Below are positions 10,261 through 18,474 of a stretch of 64,000 nt of DNA, piece by piece. Source of the stretch: an uncultured Alcaligenaceae bacterium (lineage in GTDB: Bacteria > Pseudomonadota > Gammaproteobacteria > Burkholderiales > Burkholderiaceae_B). Both the position numbers and the translations under genes were made by a program. Location of the stretch: positions 32,476 to 96,475 of the forward strand of contig CALEQZ010000051.1 in assembly GCA_937908115.1 (NCBI GenBank). Direction: 5' to 3'. Below the pieces are notes generated by a model. The model saw nothing but the letters and a program-made list of their open reading frames with translations, ran no database searches and was not told where the DNA came from. Within the stretch, counting starts at the first letter, position 1. Each line of letters starts with the position of its first letter.

Positions 10261-10288
10261 ACTATACAAGACAACTTGCGATCTACAA
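10261..10288 (-). promoter_or_regulatory. Probable promoter of the Bug receptor gene
   Basis: On the minus strand a TTGTAG -35-like box (10283-10288) and a TATAGT -10-like box (10261-10266) are 16 bases apart, ending about 75 bases before the receptor start codon. The -10 box overlaps the inverted 13-bp site at 10262-10274, a position suited to repression. Confidence 0.45.
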
Positions 10289-10310
10289 AGAAAATATTTG
10301 TTTTCTATAG
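10262..10310. repeat. Inverted pair of 13-bp sites, possible operator
   Basis: CTATACAAGACAA at 10262-10274 and TTGTTTTCTATAG at 10298-10310 are inverted copies matching at 11 of 13 positions. They bracket the promoter region of the Bug receptor gene. A third copy, identical to the second, occurs at 10471-10483. The obvious candidate binder is the IclR-family regulator encoded at 13259-14110. Confidence 0.5.
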
Positions 10311-10470
10311 ATGACAATTAAGCCGGCATTTCCGCCCGGGTAGCCATCCATCCTCCTGGCCTGCGCCATGTGCGTAGCGCCGCGCCTCGCCTGCCAGAAA
10401 ACGGGCCGTCGGCGGCCCCGCCGCTCAAAAGGCCGCCGCCAGGCCGAAACAAAGCCGACGGCAAGTCAAA

Positions 10471-10483
10471 TTGTTTTCTATAG
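10471..10483 (+). repeat. Third copy of the 13-bp site, upstream of the monooxygenase promoter
   Basis: TTGTTTTCTATAG here is identical to 10298-10310 and ends 17 bases before a TTGCAA -35-like box. That places it where an activator or a co-operating repressor could act on the monooxygenase operon. Confidence 0.5.
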
Positions 10484-10500
10484 CGAACATTAGTTTTTTA

Positions 10501-10529
10501 TTGCAAACATAGCGCCCACATTCTAATAT
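10501..10529 (+). promoter_or_regulatory. Probable promoter of the monooxygenase operon
   Basis: TTGCAA at 10501-10506 and TAATAT at 10524-10529 are separated by 17 bases in a locally AT-rich stretch, about 80 bases before the monooxygenase start codon. Confidence 0.45.
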
Positions 10530-10609
10530 GCATGTTCAGTGCCCTGAATTCGCGCGCCCCGCACCGGGTTGCCCGCCCGCCCCCGGCATTGATTCAAAGA
10601 GGAGGAGAC

Positions 10610-12283
10610 ATGCCCAAAGCCGCACCCGAACCGGGCCACACACCTGCCTGCGAACGCGTCGACGTGCTCGTCGTCGGCGCAGGATTCGGTGGGCTTTACG
10701 CCATTTACCGGATGCGCGAACTGGGCCTGACGGTGCGCTGCATCGAAGCGGCCGAGGGCGTGGGAGGCACCTGGTTCTGGAACCGCTACCCGGGCGCGCG
10801 CTGCGACGTCGAAAGCCTGGACTACTCCTATTCCTTTTCCAACGAACTGCAGCAGGAATGGCATTGGTCGCAGCGCTATGCCGAGCAGCCCGAGATCCTG
10901 GCCTACTTGAACCATGTCGCCGACCGCTTCGCGCTGCGCGAGCACATCCGGTTCGAGACGCGCGTCACGGCGATGCGCTACGACCCGCTGCGCGCGGGTT
11001 GGACGATCTTCGTCGACAAAGGGCCGCCCGTGCAGGCGCGCTTTTGCATCATGGCCAGCGGCAACCTCTCTGCGCCCGCCGTGCCCAACATCCCCGGCCT
11101 GGAACGCTTCCAGGGCAGGTGGTATCACTCGGCGCGCTGGCCGAAGGAAGGCGTGGATTTCACCGGCAAACGCGTGGCGCTGATCGGCACCGGCGCGACC
11201 GGCGTACAGATGCTGCCCAAGATCGCTGCCCAGGCGGCCATGGTCACCGTATTCCAGCGCACGGCCAACTACAGCGTCCCGGCGCGCCAGTGCCCCATGC
11301 CCGAGGATGAAGAGCGCGAGCAGAAGGCGCACTATCCCGAGCTGCGCAAGGCCGCCCGCAAACAGGCCTCCGGCATGTCGCGCGTGCCCATCCCGACACG
11401 GTCCGCGCTCGACGTTTCTCCCGAAGAGCGGCGGCAGATCTATGAGCGGCTGTGGGAAAAGGGCGGCAGCCAGCGCATGATGAGCGCGTTTACCGACCTG
11501 ATGCGCAACGAGCAGGCCAACGAAAGCCTCGCCGCCTTCGTGCGCGAGAAAATCCGGGCCATCGTCAAGGACCCGGTCACGCGCGAGATCCTGACCCCGC
11601 GCGATCATCCCATCGGCTCGCGCCGGCTTTGCGTGGACACCGATTACTACGAAACCTACAACCGCGACAACGTCAAGCTCGTCGACGCCCGCCGCACGCC
11701 CATCGTCGAAATCACCGAAAAGGGCCTGCGCACCACCGAGGCCGAATACGACGTGGACATCATCGCGTTCGCCACGGGCTTCGATGCAATGACCGGCGCC
11801 TTGAGCCAGATCGAGATTGCCGGCCGCGATGGATGCCTGCTGAAGGACGCATGGGCCGCCGGGCCGGTCACCTACCTGGGCCTGATGGTGCACGGCTTTC
11901 CCAACCTGTTCATCGTCACCGGCCCGGGCAGCCCTTCGGTCAAGGCCAACATGGTCACCGCGATCGAGCAGCACGTGGAATGGATTTCCGACTGCCTGGC
12001 CTACATGCAGCGCGGCGGCATGGCCACGATAGAGCCGACCATGGAAGCGCAGGACCAGTGGGTACGGCACGTCAACGAGGTGGCCAACGGCACCCTGTTC
12101 GTGCGCGCGACCAATTCCTGGTACATGGGAGCCAACATCCCCGGCAAGCCCCGCGTATTCATGCCTTACGTCGCCGGATTGCCGGCCTACATCCAAATCT
12201 GCGAGGAGGTCGTCGCCGACGGCTACCGTGGATTCATGCTGCAGAAGGCGCCCAGCCCAGCCGAGCGCGCGCTGGCTGACTGA
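10610..12283 (+). CDS. Flavin monooxygenase, Baeyer-Villiger type
   Basis: A 557-residue FAD- and NADPH-dependent monooxygenase. The FAD-binding Rossmann motif is GAGFGG at residues 23-28, the Baeyer-Villiger fingerprint FQGRWYHSARWP spans about 167-178, and the NADPH Rossmann motif GTGATG spans 193-198. GTWFWNRYPGARCDVES near 53-69 is typical of cyclohexanone/phenylacetone monooxygenase relatives. It would insert one oxygen atom into a ketone to give an ester or lactone. An AGGAGGAG site sets the start. It is followed by a short-chain dehydrogenase (which could make the ketone) and an IclR regulator. The natural substrate cannot be read from sequence. Confidence 0.9.
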   Translation: MPKAAPEPGHTPACERVDVLVVGAGFGGLYAIYRMRELGLTVRCIEAAEGVGGTWFWNRYPGARCDVESLDYSYSFSNELQQEWHWSQRYAEQPEILAYLNHVADRFALREHIRFETRVTAMRYDPLRAGWTIFVDKGPPVQARFCIMASGNLSAPAVPNIPGLERFQGRWYHSARWPKEGVDFTGKRVALIGTGATGVQMLPKIAAQAAMVTVFQRTANYSVPARQCPMPEDEEREQKAHYPELRKAARKQASGMSRVPIPTRSALDVSPEERRQIYERLWEKGGSQRMMSAFTDLMRNEQANESLAAFVREKIRAIVKDPVTREILTPRDHPIGSRRLCVDTDYYETYNRDNVKLVDARRTPIVEITEKGLRTTEAEYDVDIIAFATGFDAMTGALSQIEIAGRDGCLLKDAWAAGPVTYLGLMVHGFPNLFIVTGPGSPSVKANMVTAIEQHVEWISDCLAYMQRGGMATIEPTMEAQDQWVRHVNEVANGTLFVRATNSWYMGANIPGKPRVFMPYVAGLPAYIQICEEVVADGYRGFMLQKAPSPAERALAD

Positions 12284-12353
12284 AACGGCCGGCTCGGTTG
12301 CCCGGGTGGGCGGACAACCAAAACGGGCCGACCCCTATTGGACGGACCAGAGC

Positions 12354-13106
12354 ATGCAAAGCATCTTCGTGGTAGGCGGGGCATCCGGCATCGGGCTGGA
12401 GGCGGCTCGACACTTTGCCGCACGCGGGGCGGCCACGACGATCATCGACATCGACGGCGACAAAGTCCGCGAGGCCGAACACATGCTCGCGCAGTTCAGC
12501 CCGCCCACGCTGGGCCTGGCTGCCGACGTGCGTGACCGCGACGCCTTGCGGCAGGCCTTCGCCGAAGGCGCCGCCCGTCATGGCGGCTTGCATGCGTTGG
12601 TCTTCACCGCCGGCGTGCTGCGACCGGCCACGCTTGCCGACATGAACGAGGTCGACTATGACTTGACGTTCGACGTGAACACCAAAGGGTTTTGGCATTG
12701 TGCCCAGGCCGCGTTGCCGCACTTCCCGGAAGCAGGCGGCGCGATCGTTGCCGTGTCATCCTCGTCGGGCCTGCGGCCCAAGGCAGGCAACGGCGCCTAC
12801 GCCGCGTCGAAGGCCGCGCTGCAGTTCCTGGCCCGCACCCTGGCCCTGGAAGTCGCCCACCAAGGCATACGGGTCAACTGCGTATGCCCCAGCATGGTCA
12901 AGACGCCGTTGACCGAAAAGCTGCGCACGCAGCCTGCCGGCGGCGGATTCCAGCTCACCGCGACAACCCCCATGGGCCGCGTGTGTACCGAAGGCGACGT
13001 CGTCCAGGCCATCGCGTTCCTGTGTTCGCCGCAGGCGTCGTTCATCACTGGCGCCGTGCTGCCCGTCGACGGCGGGTCGACCGCCGGCGTCGCGCGGGGC
13101 GCCTGA
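12354..13106 (+). CDS. Short-chain dehydrogenase/reductase (SDR)
   Basis: A 250-residue classical SDR. The cofactor motif is GGASGIG near residue 8-14, the catalytic serine lies in VAVSSSSG, and the YxxxK pair is YAASK. The C-terminal block FITGAVLPVDGGST is the usual end. An acidic IDIDGD after the second strand suggests preference for NAD(H). It starts 70 bases after the monooxygenase stop codon on the same strand. A likely role is oxidation of an alcohol to the ketone used by the monooxygenase; that pairing is common in alicyclic alcohol degradation, but here it is inference. Confidence 0.9.
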   Translation: MQSIFVVGGASGIGLEAARHFAARGAATTIIDIDGDKVREAEHMLAQFSPPTLGLAADVRDRDALRQAFAEGAARHGGLHALVFTAGVLRPATLADMNEVDYDLTFDVNTKGFWHCAQAALPHFPEAGGAIVAVSSSSGLRPKAGNGAYAASKAALQFLARTLALEVAHQGIRVNCVCPSMVKTPLTEKLRTQPAGGGFQLTATTPMGRVCTEGDVVQAIAFLCSPQASFITGAVLPVDGGSTAGVARGA

Positions 13107-13258
13107 GGCGGCAAGCGGGGCGGCCACGAGTCTGTGCGCCCTGGTGCTGGCGGTATCATATCGGGCTGCAAACATGGCGAGCCGACGGGACACGCACCGT
13201 AGGCACAGCGCAGCCGCGGGCGTGGCCATTGCCACGCAGTCAATGGGGATCATTCATC

Positions 13259-14110
13259 TTGACGAGCGAGTACGAGATCAAGGCTGATTCGCAAGCGAGC
13301 AGGTCCGATGGCAGCGCCGACGGTGGCGAAAGCAACGCGCAACGCGTGGTGGGCAAGCCCGTCGGCGCGATCATTTCCGGCATGGCGGTGCTGCGGGCGC
13401 TGCACCAGGCCCAGCGCCCGCAGCGGGCGAGCGAAGTCGCCCGCGCCACCGGCCTGCATCGTGGCACCGCGTTCAACATCCTTCGCACCCTGCAGCGCGA
13501 AGGCATGGTCTCTTACAACGAGCGGGATCGCACCTACAGCATCGGCCTGATGGTGCTGGAACTGGCCCATGGCGTGCTGCGCACCAGCGGCCTGCTCGAC
13601 GTCGTGCGGCCGGAGATGTTTTCGCTGGCCGAGCGCGTGGGCGTAACCGTGGCGCTGGCCAAGGTGGAGAAAAGCTATGACCTGGTGCTGCTCGACTTCG
13701 TCGGCGGCGCCTTCCGGGTCGACAGCTACTTCAGCGTCGGCCGCCGCTCGCGCCGGTTTTCCGGTGCATCCGGCCTGGTCATGGCGGCCTTCTCTGGCGC
13801 GCCGCTCGAACTGATCGAGGCGGAGTTCGACCAGACCGAGTGGTTTCGCCGCCCCACTTTCGAGGAATACGTCCAGCGCATCGAGCTGACGCGCGCCCGC
13901 GGTTATGCGCTGGACCAGGGCAACCGGCGTAGCGGGCTGAGCCAGATCGCGGTGCCCATTTTTTCCCAGGAAGGCCCGCTGGCGCTGGTGCTGACCGCCG
14001 TGAACTTCAGCTACATCATGACGGACGAGAAGATCGCCGAGGTCGCCGACGCGATGCTGGCCTTCGCCGACCGCATGTCTCCCGAACTGAGCCGGTTGCG
14101 GCTGGACTGA
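13259..14110 (+). CDS. IclR-family transcriptional regulator
   Basis: A 283-residue regulator with an N-terminal winged helix-turn-helix (about residues 40-100: GMAVLRALHQAQRP, ARATGLHRGTAFNILRTLQ) and a C-terminal IclR effector domain (ending with GLSQIAVPIFSQEG and the ALVLTAV strand). No ATG gives this frame; a TTG at 13259, eight bases after GGGGAT, is the best start, with the first 30 residues probably disordered. Being third in the monooxygenase-SDR-regulator run, it probably controls that operon and the divergent Bug gene, using the 13-bp repeats upstream. Effector unknown. Confidence 0.88.
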   Translation: MTSEYEIKADSQASRSDGSADGGESNAQRVVGKPVGAIISGMAVLRALHQAQRPQRASEVARATGLHRGTAFNILRTLQREGMVSYNERDRTYSIGLMVLELAHGVLRTSGLLDVVRPEMFSLAERVGVTVALAKVEKSYDLVLLDFVGGAFRVDSYFSVGRRSRRFSGASGLVMAAFSGAPLELIEAEFDQTEWFRRPTFEEYVQRIELTRARGYALDQGNRRSGLSQIAVPIFSQEGPLALVLTAVNFSYIMTDEKIAEVADAMLAFADRMSPELSRLRLD

Positions 14111-14197
14111 TGCAGCGGCGCGGCGGCAGCGCTTGCCGCTGGCCGCCCCTTTCGCCCAAAACCACCGCCCACACAGGCCTGCGTGCCATTTCCGATA

Positions 14198-14227
14198 TTG
14201 CACCGCACAATCGTTTGCGATGTAATG
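14198..14227 (+). promoter_or_regulatory. 30-bp palindromic promoter element, copy 1 (before the histidine kinase gene)
   Basis: TTGCAC at 14198-14203 and TGTAAT at 14221-14226 are spaced by exactly 17 bases and so could be -35 and -10 boxes. The same stretch is an imperfect palindrome (TTGCACCGCA against TGCGATGTAA). A second copy at 20673-20702 matches at 28 of 30 positions and lies at nearly the same distance from its gene (88 versus 82 bases to the start codon). Confidence 0.6.
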
Positions 14228-14314
14228 CACGCGTCCACCCCCGCGCGCGCCAGCGCCCAATTGGCGGTAGCGCGTCGCGCGCCACACTGATCGTCCCCGC
14301 CAGGTATTGCGCCC

Positions 14315-15481
14315 GTGTTCGCCAACCTGAACCATCTCTCGCACCACGCGGCCTGGCGCCGCCAGCTGGAAATGCTGCTGGAATCGGCCGGCGAAGGCAT
14401 TTACGGGATAGACCTGCGCGGGCGCTGCATTTTCATCAACGGCACGGGCGCGTCCATGCTGGGCTACACCCCGGATGAAATCGTCGGCCGCAACATGCAT
14501 TACCTCATCCATCACTCGCGCGCCGACCATTCCCTCATCCCGGTGCATGATTGCCGGATCTTCCAGGCCTTCCGGGAGGGCCGGGGCGTGCGCGCCGACG
14601 ACGAGGTGCTGTGGCGGCGCGACGGCACCTGCTTTCCAGCCCAGTACGCGTCCTACCCCATCCTGGATGGCGACCAAGTCGTGGGCGCCGTGGTGACCTT
14701 TTCCGATATCTCCGAACGCAAGCGCATCGAGCGCGAGTTACAGGCAGCACATGCGCTACTGGAAAGGCGCGTGGCCGAAAGGACGGCAGCGCTGAGCGCG
14801 GCGCACGAATCGCTGCGCCGCCTATCGGCCCACCTGAGCACCCTGCGCGAAGAAGAGCGCGCCCATATCGCCCGCGACATCCACGACGAGTTGGGCGCAT
14901 CGCTGACCGCGTTGCAGCTGGATGCCACCTGGCTACGCGGGCAGCTTGCAGACCGCCCGGAGCTGGCCGCCCACCTGGACCGCATGCTGGAAGTGACCCG
15001 CACCGCCATGCAGGCGACGCGGCGCATCCTCAACGACCTGCGACCGATGGCGCTTGACCACCTGGGCCTATGGGCCGCGCTGGAGGACCTGCTACAAGAG
15101 TTGCAGCGCCGGAGCGCCTTGCAGTGCGGGTACGCATGCGCGCCAGAGGTCGAACGCTGCAGGCTCGGCCGCAATGTGGAGATCGCCGTCTACCGCATCG
15201 TCCAGGAACTGTTAACCAATGTGCAGCGCCACGCCCACGCCACGCGCGTCGACCTGGCGGTGGCAATGAATGGCCGAGACCTGGAACTGACCGTGCAGGA
15301 TGACGGATGCGGCATGCAACTGCCTGCACAGCCGAACTCCTTCGGCATCCTGGGCATGCACGAAAGGGCACGCGCCATCGGCGGCGAGCTCGAACTGTGC
15401 AGCCGTCCCGGCGCCGGCACACTGGCGCGCCTGCGGCTCAAGGGGTTGGGCGTGGCCATGCCGCATGACGTGGCGGCGTAA
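14315..15481 (+). CDS. PAS-domain sensor histidine kinase, NarX/DegS-like (HisKA_3)
   Basis: A 388-residue kinase with no membrane segment or signal peptide, so it should sense a cytoplasmic cue. Order: PAS domain (about 15-135), a coiled linker (135-175), HisKA_3 dimerisation domain with phospho-accepting His190 in ARDIHDELGASL, and a HATPase domain with N-box VQELLTNVQRHAHA, G-box DDGCGM and a second glycine loop SFGILGMHERA. The start is GTG at 14315. It is followed after 98 bases by its probable partner regulator. The PAS domain may bind a small molecule or haem; no cofactor-specific residues can be assigned by eye. Confidence 0.92.
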   Translation: MFANLNHLSHHAAWRRQLEMLLESAGEGIYGIDLRGRCIFINGTGASMLGYTPDEIVGRNMHYLIHHSRADHSLIPVHDCRIFQAFREGRGVRADDEVLWRRDGTCFPAQYASYPILDGDQVVGAVVTFSDISERKRIERELQAAHALLERRVAERTAALSAAHESLRRLSAHLSTLREEERAHIARDIHDELGASLTALQLDATWLRGQLADRPELAAHLDRMLEVTRTAMQATRRILNDLRPMALDHLGLWAALEDLLQELQRRSALQCGYACAPEVERCRLGRNVEIAVYRIVQELLTNVQRHAHATRVDLAVAMNGRDLELTVQDDGCGMQLPAQPNSFGILGMHERARAIGGELELCSRPGAGTLARLRLKGLGVAMPHDVAA

Positions 15482-15579
15482 TCCCAGCGATACCCTTGGC
15501 CTGCATCCCGGGATGCCATGATTTTCATTGCCACTACGCTCCAAGCGGGCACGCAACGTGCACCCCTGCCCCGGACACC

Positions 15580-16212
15580 ATGGACATACTCATCGTCGAC
15601 GACCATATCCTAATCCGCCGCGGCCTGGCGCGCATCCTTGCCGAGGACACGCGCGTGGGACGCGTCGACGAAGCCGGCGACGGGCCTGCCGCGCTACGCG
15701 CCCTACGCAACCGGCATTACCATGCGATGCTGCTCGATGTCGCGCTGGGGGAACGCGACGGCTTGGACCTGCTCAAGACCGTGCGCGCGGAGTTCCCGGC
15801 GCTGGGCGTGGTCATGCTCTCGGTCTATCCCGAATCCCAATTCGCGGTGCGCGCCATACGCGCGGGTGCACACGCCTACCTCAACAAAGGCTGCCAGCCC
15901 GACGAAGTGCTGCAAGCGCTCGAACGCGCCACCCGCGGCCAGCTGTACATCACCCCTAGCGTTGCCGAGCTGCTGGCCCAAAACATCCGGCGCCCGCAGG
16001 CTGCGGCGCCACACGAGCTGCTATCGAACCGCGAGTTCCAGGTACTGCAGCTGCTGGCACGCGGCAAATCCGTATCGGAAATTGGCGAACAGCTCGCCCT
16101 ATCGGCCAACACCATCTCCACCTACCGCGCACGTATCTTCGAAAAGCTCGGCGTGCGCACCCTGGTAGACCTGGTCGACTACGTGCGCCGGCACGGTCTC
16201 GGCGCCCCCTGA
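15580..16212 (+). CDS. NarL/FixJ-family response regulator
   Basis: A 210-residue regulator. The receiver domain has acidic residues Asp7/Asp8, phospho-acceptor Asp53 (LLDVALG) and Lys103 (NKGC). The C-terminal LuxR-type helix-turn-helix covers about 145-205 (LSNREFQVLQLLARGKS, LSANTISTYRARIFEKLGV). It pairs with the upstream kinase. Candidate targets are the two near-identical 30-bp elements at 14198 and 20673, one of which would make the system autoregulated. It could also act on the downstream DJ-1/ABC/cyanase genes, whose start lies 205 bases away; no copy of the element is found there. Confidence 0.93.
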   Translation: MDILIVDDHILIRRGLARILAEDTRVGRVDEAGDGPAALRALRNRHYHAMLLDVALGERDGLDLLKTVRAEFPALGVVMLSVYPESQFAVRAIRAGAHAYLNKGCQPDEVLQALERATRGQLYITPSVAELLAQNIRRPQAAAPHELLSNREFQVLQLLARGKSVSEIGEQLALSANTISTYRARIFEKLGVRTLVDLVDYVRRHGLGAP

Positions 16213-16416
16213 CCCCATCGCGCACCAAATTGGTGGCAAGCGCGGCACCCCGCGCGCACCGGAATGCACCACGCACGCACCGCGTAGTACGGCCACTACA
16301 AGCGATTCAGTCAATCGGCGATACCCGCCCGGGCCATCCGCTTTCATCATTGCCTGCCAGGTGCGGCCGGCACGACGCTGGTCGCTGGACACACAGGCAA
16401 CGTGTGCGGGGCTGCA

Positions 16417-17100
16417 ATGAAATCCGGATTCAGGCTGGGAATCTATGTCTTCAAGGATGCCGAGGTCATTGACTACGCCGCGCCCTACGGCGTGTTTGCC
16501 GTAGCCCGCCGGCTGGACCCGGAGCTGGACGTGTTCCTGGTGGCCGATGCGCTGCGCCCGGTGCAAACCCAGGCGGGCCTGACGGTGCTGCCCGCCTACG
16601 GCTTTGGCGATTCTCCGGCCATGGACGCCTTCCTGGTCCCGGGCGGCTTCGGCACGCGACAGGAAATGCACAACCGGCGCCTGCATGCCTTCATCGCCAG
16701 CCTGCCCGAGGCCTGCCTGCTGGCCAGCGTCTGTACGGGGTCCTGGATCTATGCGCGCATGGGACTGCTCGACGGACTGCCGGCAACCAACCGCAAAGAA
16801 CCCGACCGCCTGGAGGCTTCGCATCTCGGCCAGACGCCCATAGACCGGCTTGCCAGCCTGGCGCCGGCGTGCCGCATCAGCCGCGCCCGGGTCGTCGACG
16901 CTGGCCGCATCATCACTGCCGGAGGCATTTCCTCTGGCATGGAGCTCGGACTGCATCTGTTGGGCCGCGCCGGCTATGACGCCACCTTCATCGCGGACGT
17001 GGCGCGCATCATGGAATATCACCGCGCCTACGACCTTTACCGTGAGGACGTAGAGTACGCCGCCGCGCCATCGGATCGGGCCTTCGCCCCCCACCTTTGA
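16417..17100 (+). CDS. DJ-1/PfpI-family protein, isonitrile hydratase-like
   Basis: A 227-residue protein of the glutamine-amidotransferase-like DJ-1/PfpI superfamily. The nucleophile elbow is SVCTGSW with the reactive cysteine, preceded by FLVPGGFGTR and followed by the GGISSGMELGLHLLG block shared with isonitrile hydratases and the N-terminal domain of AraC-type FtrA regulators. No DNA-binding domain is fused. It begins the apparent operon leading into the ABC importer and cyanase, with 12 bases to the next gene. A hydratase or sensor role for a C/N compound is plausible but unproven. Confidence 0.85.
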   Translation: MKSGFRLGIYVFKDAEVIDYAAPYGVFAVARRLDPELDVFLVADALRPVQTQAGLTVLPAYGFGDSPAMDAFLVPGGFGTRQEMHNRRLHAFIASLPEACLLASVCTGSWIYARMGLLDGLPATNRKEPDRLEASHLGQTPIDRLASLAPACRISRARVVDAGRIITAGGISSGMELGLHLLGRAGYDATFIADVARIMEYHRAYDLYREDVEYAAAPSDRAFAPHL

Positions 17101-17112
17101 CAGGAGTTCGCC

Positions 17113-18474
17113 ATGTCCCTGTTTCGCGACCCCTTCGATCCCGCCGTGAGATTGACGCCAAGCTGCCCGTGCGGCCGACACGCCAGCCAGGCCGAGCACG
17201 ATGCACAGGCGTCCTTGTCGCAGGAAACCTTGCAAGACCGTGCAGTGGATGCAGCAATCATGCGCGCCCTGTTTCCGCAGGATGATCTGCGCCGGCGGTT
17301 CATCCGGGCGGTCGGTGCCGGTACCGCGATGGCAGCCGTCTCGACGCTGTTTCCGCTGGCGGCCGCGCGCGAAGCTTTCGCGCAGGGGCAGGGGCCACTG
17401 GAAAAATCCAAGCTGAAGGTGGGCTTCATCCCCATTACCTGCGCCACCCCCATCATCATGGCGCATCCCATGGGTTTCTACGCCAGGCAAGGCCTGGACG
17501 TGGAAGTGGTCAAGACTGCGGGCTGGGCGCTTATCCGGGACAAGGCACTGTCAGGGGAATATGACGCCGCGCACATGCTCTCGCCCATGCCGCTTGCCAT
17601 CTCGATGGGCGTGGGCTCCAACCCGGTTCCATGGACCATGCCCGCCGTGGAAAACGTCAACGGCCAGGCCATCACGTTGGCAATGCGCCACAAGGACCGG
17701 CGCGATCCGCGCGATTGGAAGGGCTTCAAGTTCGCGGTCCCGTTCGATTATTCGATGCACAACTACCTGCTGCGCTACTACCTGGCCGAGCACGGCATAG
17801 ACCCCGATCGCGACGTGCAGATACGCTCCGTGCCTCCCCCTGAAATGGTGGCCAATCTGCGCGCGGAGAACATCGACGGCTTTCTTGCCCCCGACCCGGT
17901 CAACCAGCGCGCGGTCTACGACGGAGTGGGATTCATTCATATCCTGTCACGCGAAATCTGGGACGGACACCCATGTTGCGCCTTCGCCGCCAGCCGCCAG
18001 TTCGTCACCGCCATGCCCAACACCTACCAGGCGCTGCTCAAGGCCATCATCCAGGCCACCGCCTACGCACGCGACCCAGCCAACCGCAAGGAAATCGCCG
18101 CCGCCATTGCCGCGCCTAACTACCTCAACCAACCGGTGACCGTGGTCGAGCAGGTGCTGACCGGCACCTATGCAGACGGGCTGGGCAATGTGCGCAGGGA
18201 GCCGGCGCGCATCGACTTCGACCCCTTCCCCTGGCAGTCGTTTGCGGTGTGGATCATGACCCAAATGAAGCGCTGGGGACAGATCAAAGGCGATGTCGAC
18301 TACGCCAAGATCGCTTCCGAGGTGTTCCTGGCCACGGACGCCGTCCGGCTGATGAAGGAAGCCGGCCTCGCGCCACCGGAGGAAACGAGCAAACCCTTCA
18401 CCGTGATGGGCAAGCCGTTCGATCCCGCGCAGCCCCAGGCCTACATCGAAAGCTTCCCAATACGGAGGACGTGA
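17113..18474 (+). CDS. cynA: ABC transporter substrate-binding protein, nitrate/cyanate (NrtA/CynA) type
   Basis: A 453-residue receptor of the NrtA/SsuA/NMT1 family. A long leader (about 55 residues, with cysteines CPC) precedes a twin-arginine-type signal RRRFIRAVGAGTAMAAV and a probable cleavage at AFA-QG. The binding domain begins LKVGFIPITCATPIIMAH, which resembles nitrate/cyanate receptors, and includes the ENIDGFLAPDPVNQRAV stretch. Proximity to a permease, ATPase and cyanase points to cyanate as the ligand. The extended N-terminus before the RR motif is unusual; an internal ATG nearer the motif (about residue 50) could be the real start. Confidence 0.87.
   Translation: MSLFRDPFDPAVRLTPSCPCGRHASQAEHDAQASLSQETLQDRAVDAAIMRALFPQDDLRRRFIRAVGAGTAMAAVSTLFPLAAAREAFAQGQGPLEKSKLKVGFIPITCATPIIMAHPMGFYARQGLDVEVVKTAGWALIRDKALSGEYDAAHMLSPMPLAISMGVGSNPVPWTMPAVENVNGQAITLAMRHKDRRDPRDWKGFKFAVPFDYSMHNYLLRYYLAEHGIDPDRDVQIRSVPPPEMVANLRAENIDGFLAPDPVNQRAVYDGVGFIHILSREIWDGHPCCAFAASRQFVTAMPNTYQALLKAIIQATAYARDPANRKEIAAAIAAPNYLNQPVTVVEQVLTGTYADGLGNVRREPARIDFDPFPWQSFAVWIMTQMKRWGQIKGDVDYAKIASEVFLATDAVRLMKEAGLAPPEETSKPFTVMGKPFDPAQPQAYIESFPIRRT

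Larger units (their letters stand above)
10187..10609. other. Divergent regulatory region between Bug receptor and monooxygenase genes
   Basis: A 423-base gene-free region, markedly AT-richer than its surroundings at 10250-10320 and 10460-10530. It holds promoter-like sequences on both strands and three related 13-bp sites, listed separately. The part between about 10325 and 10460 is GC-rich with no recognisable element. Confidence 0.6.
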
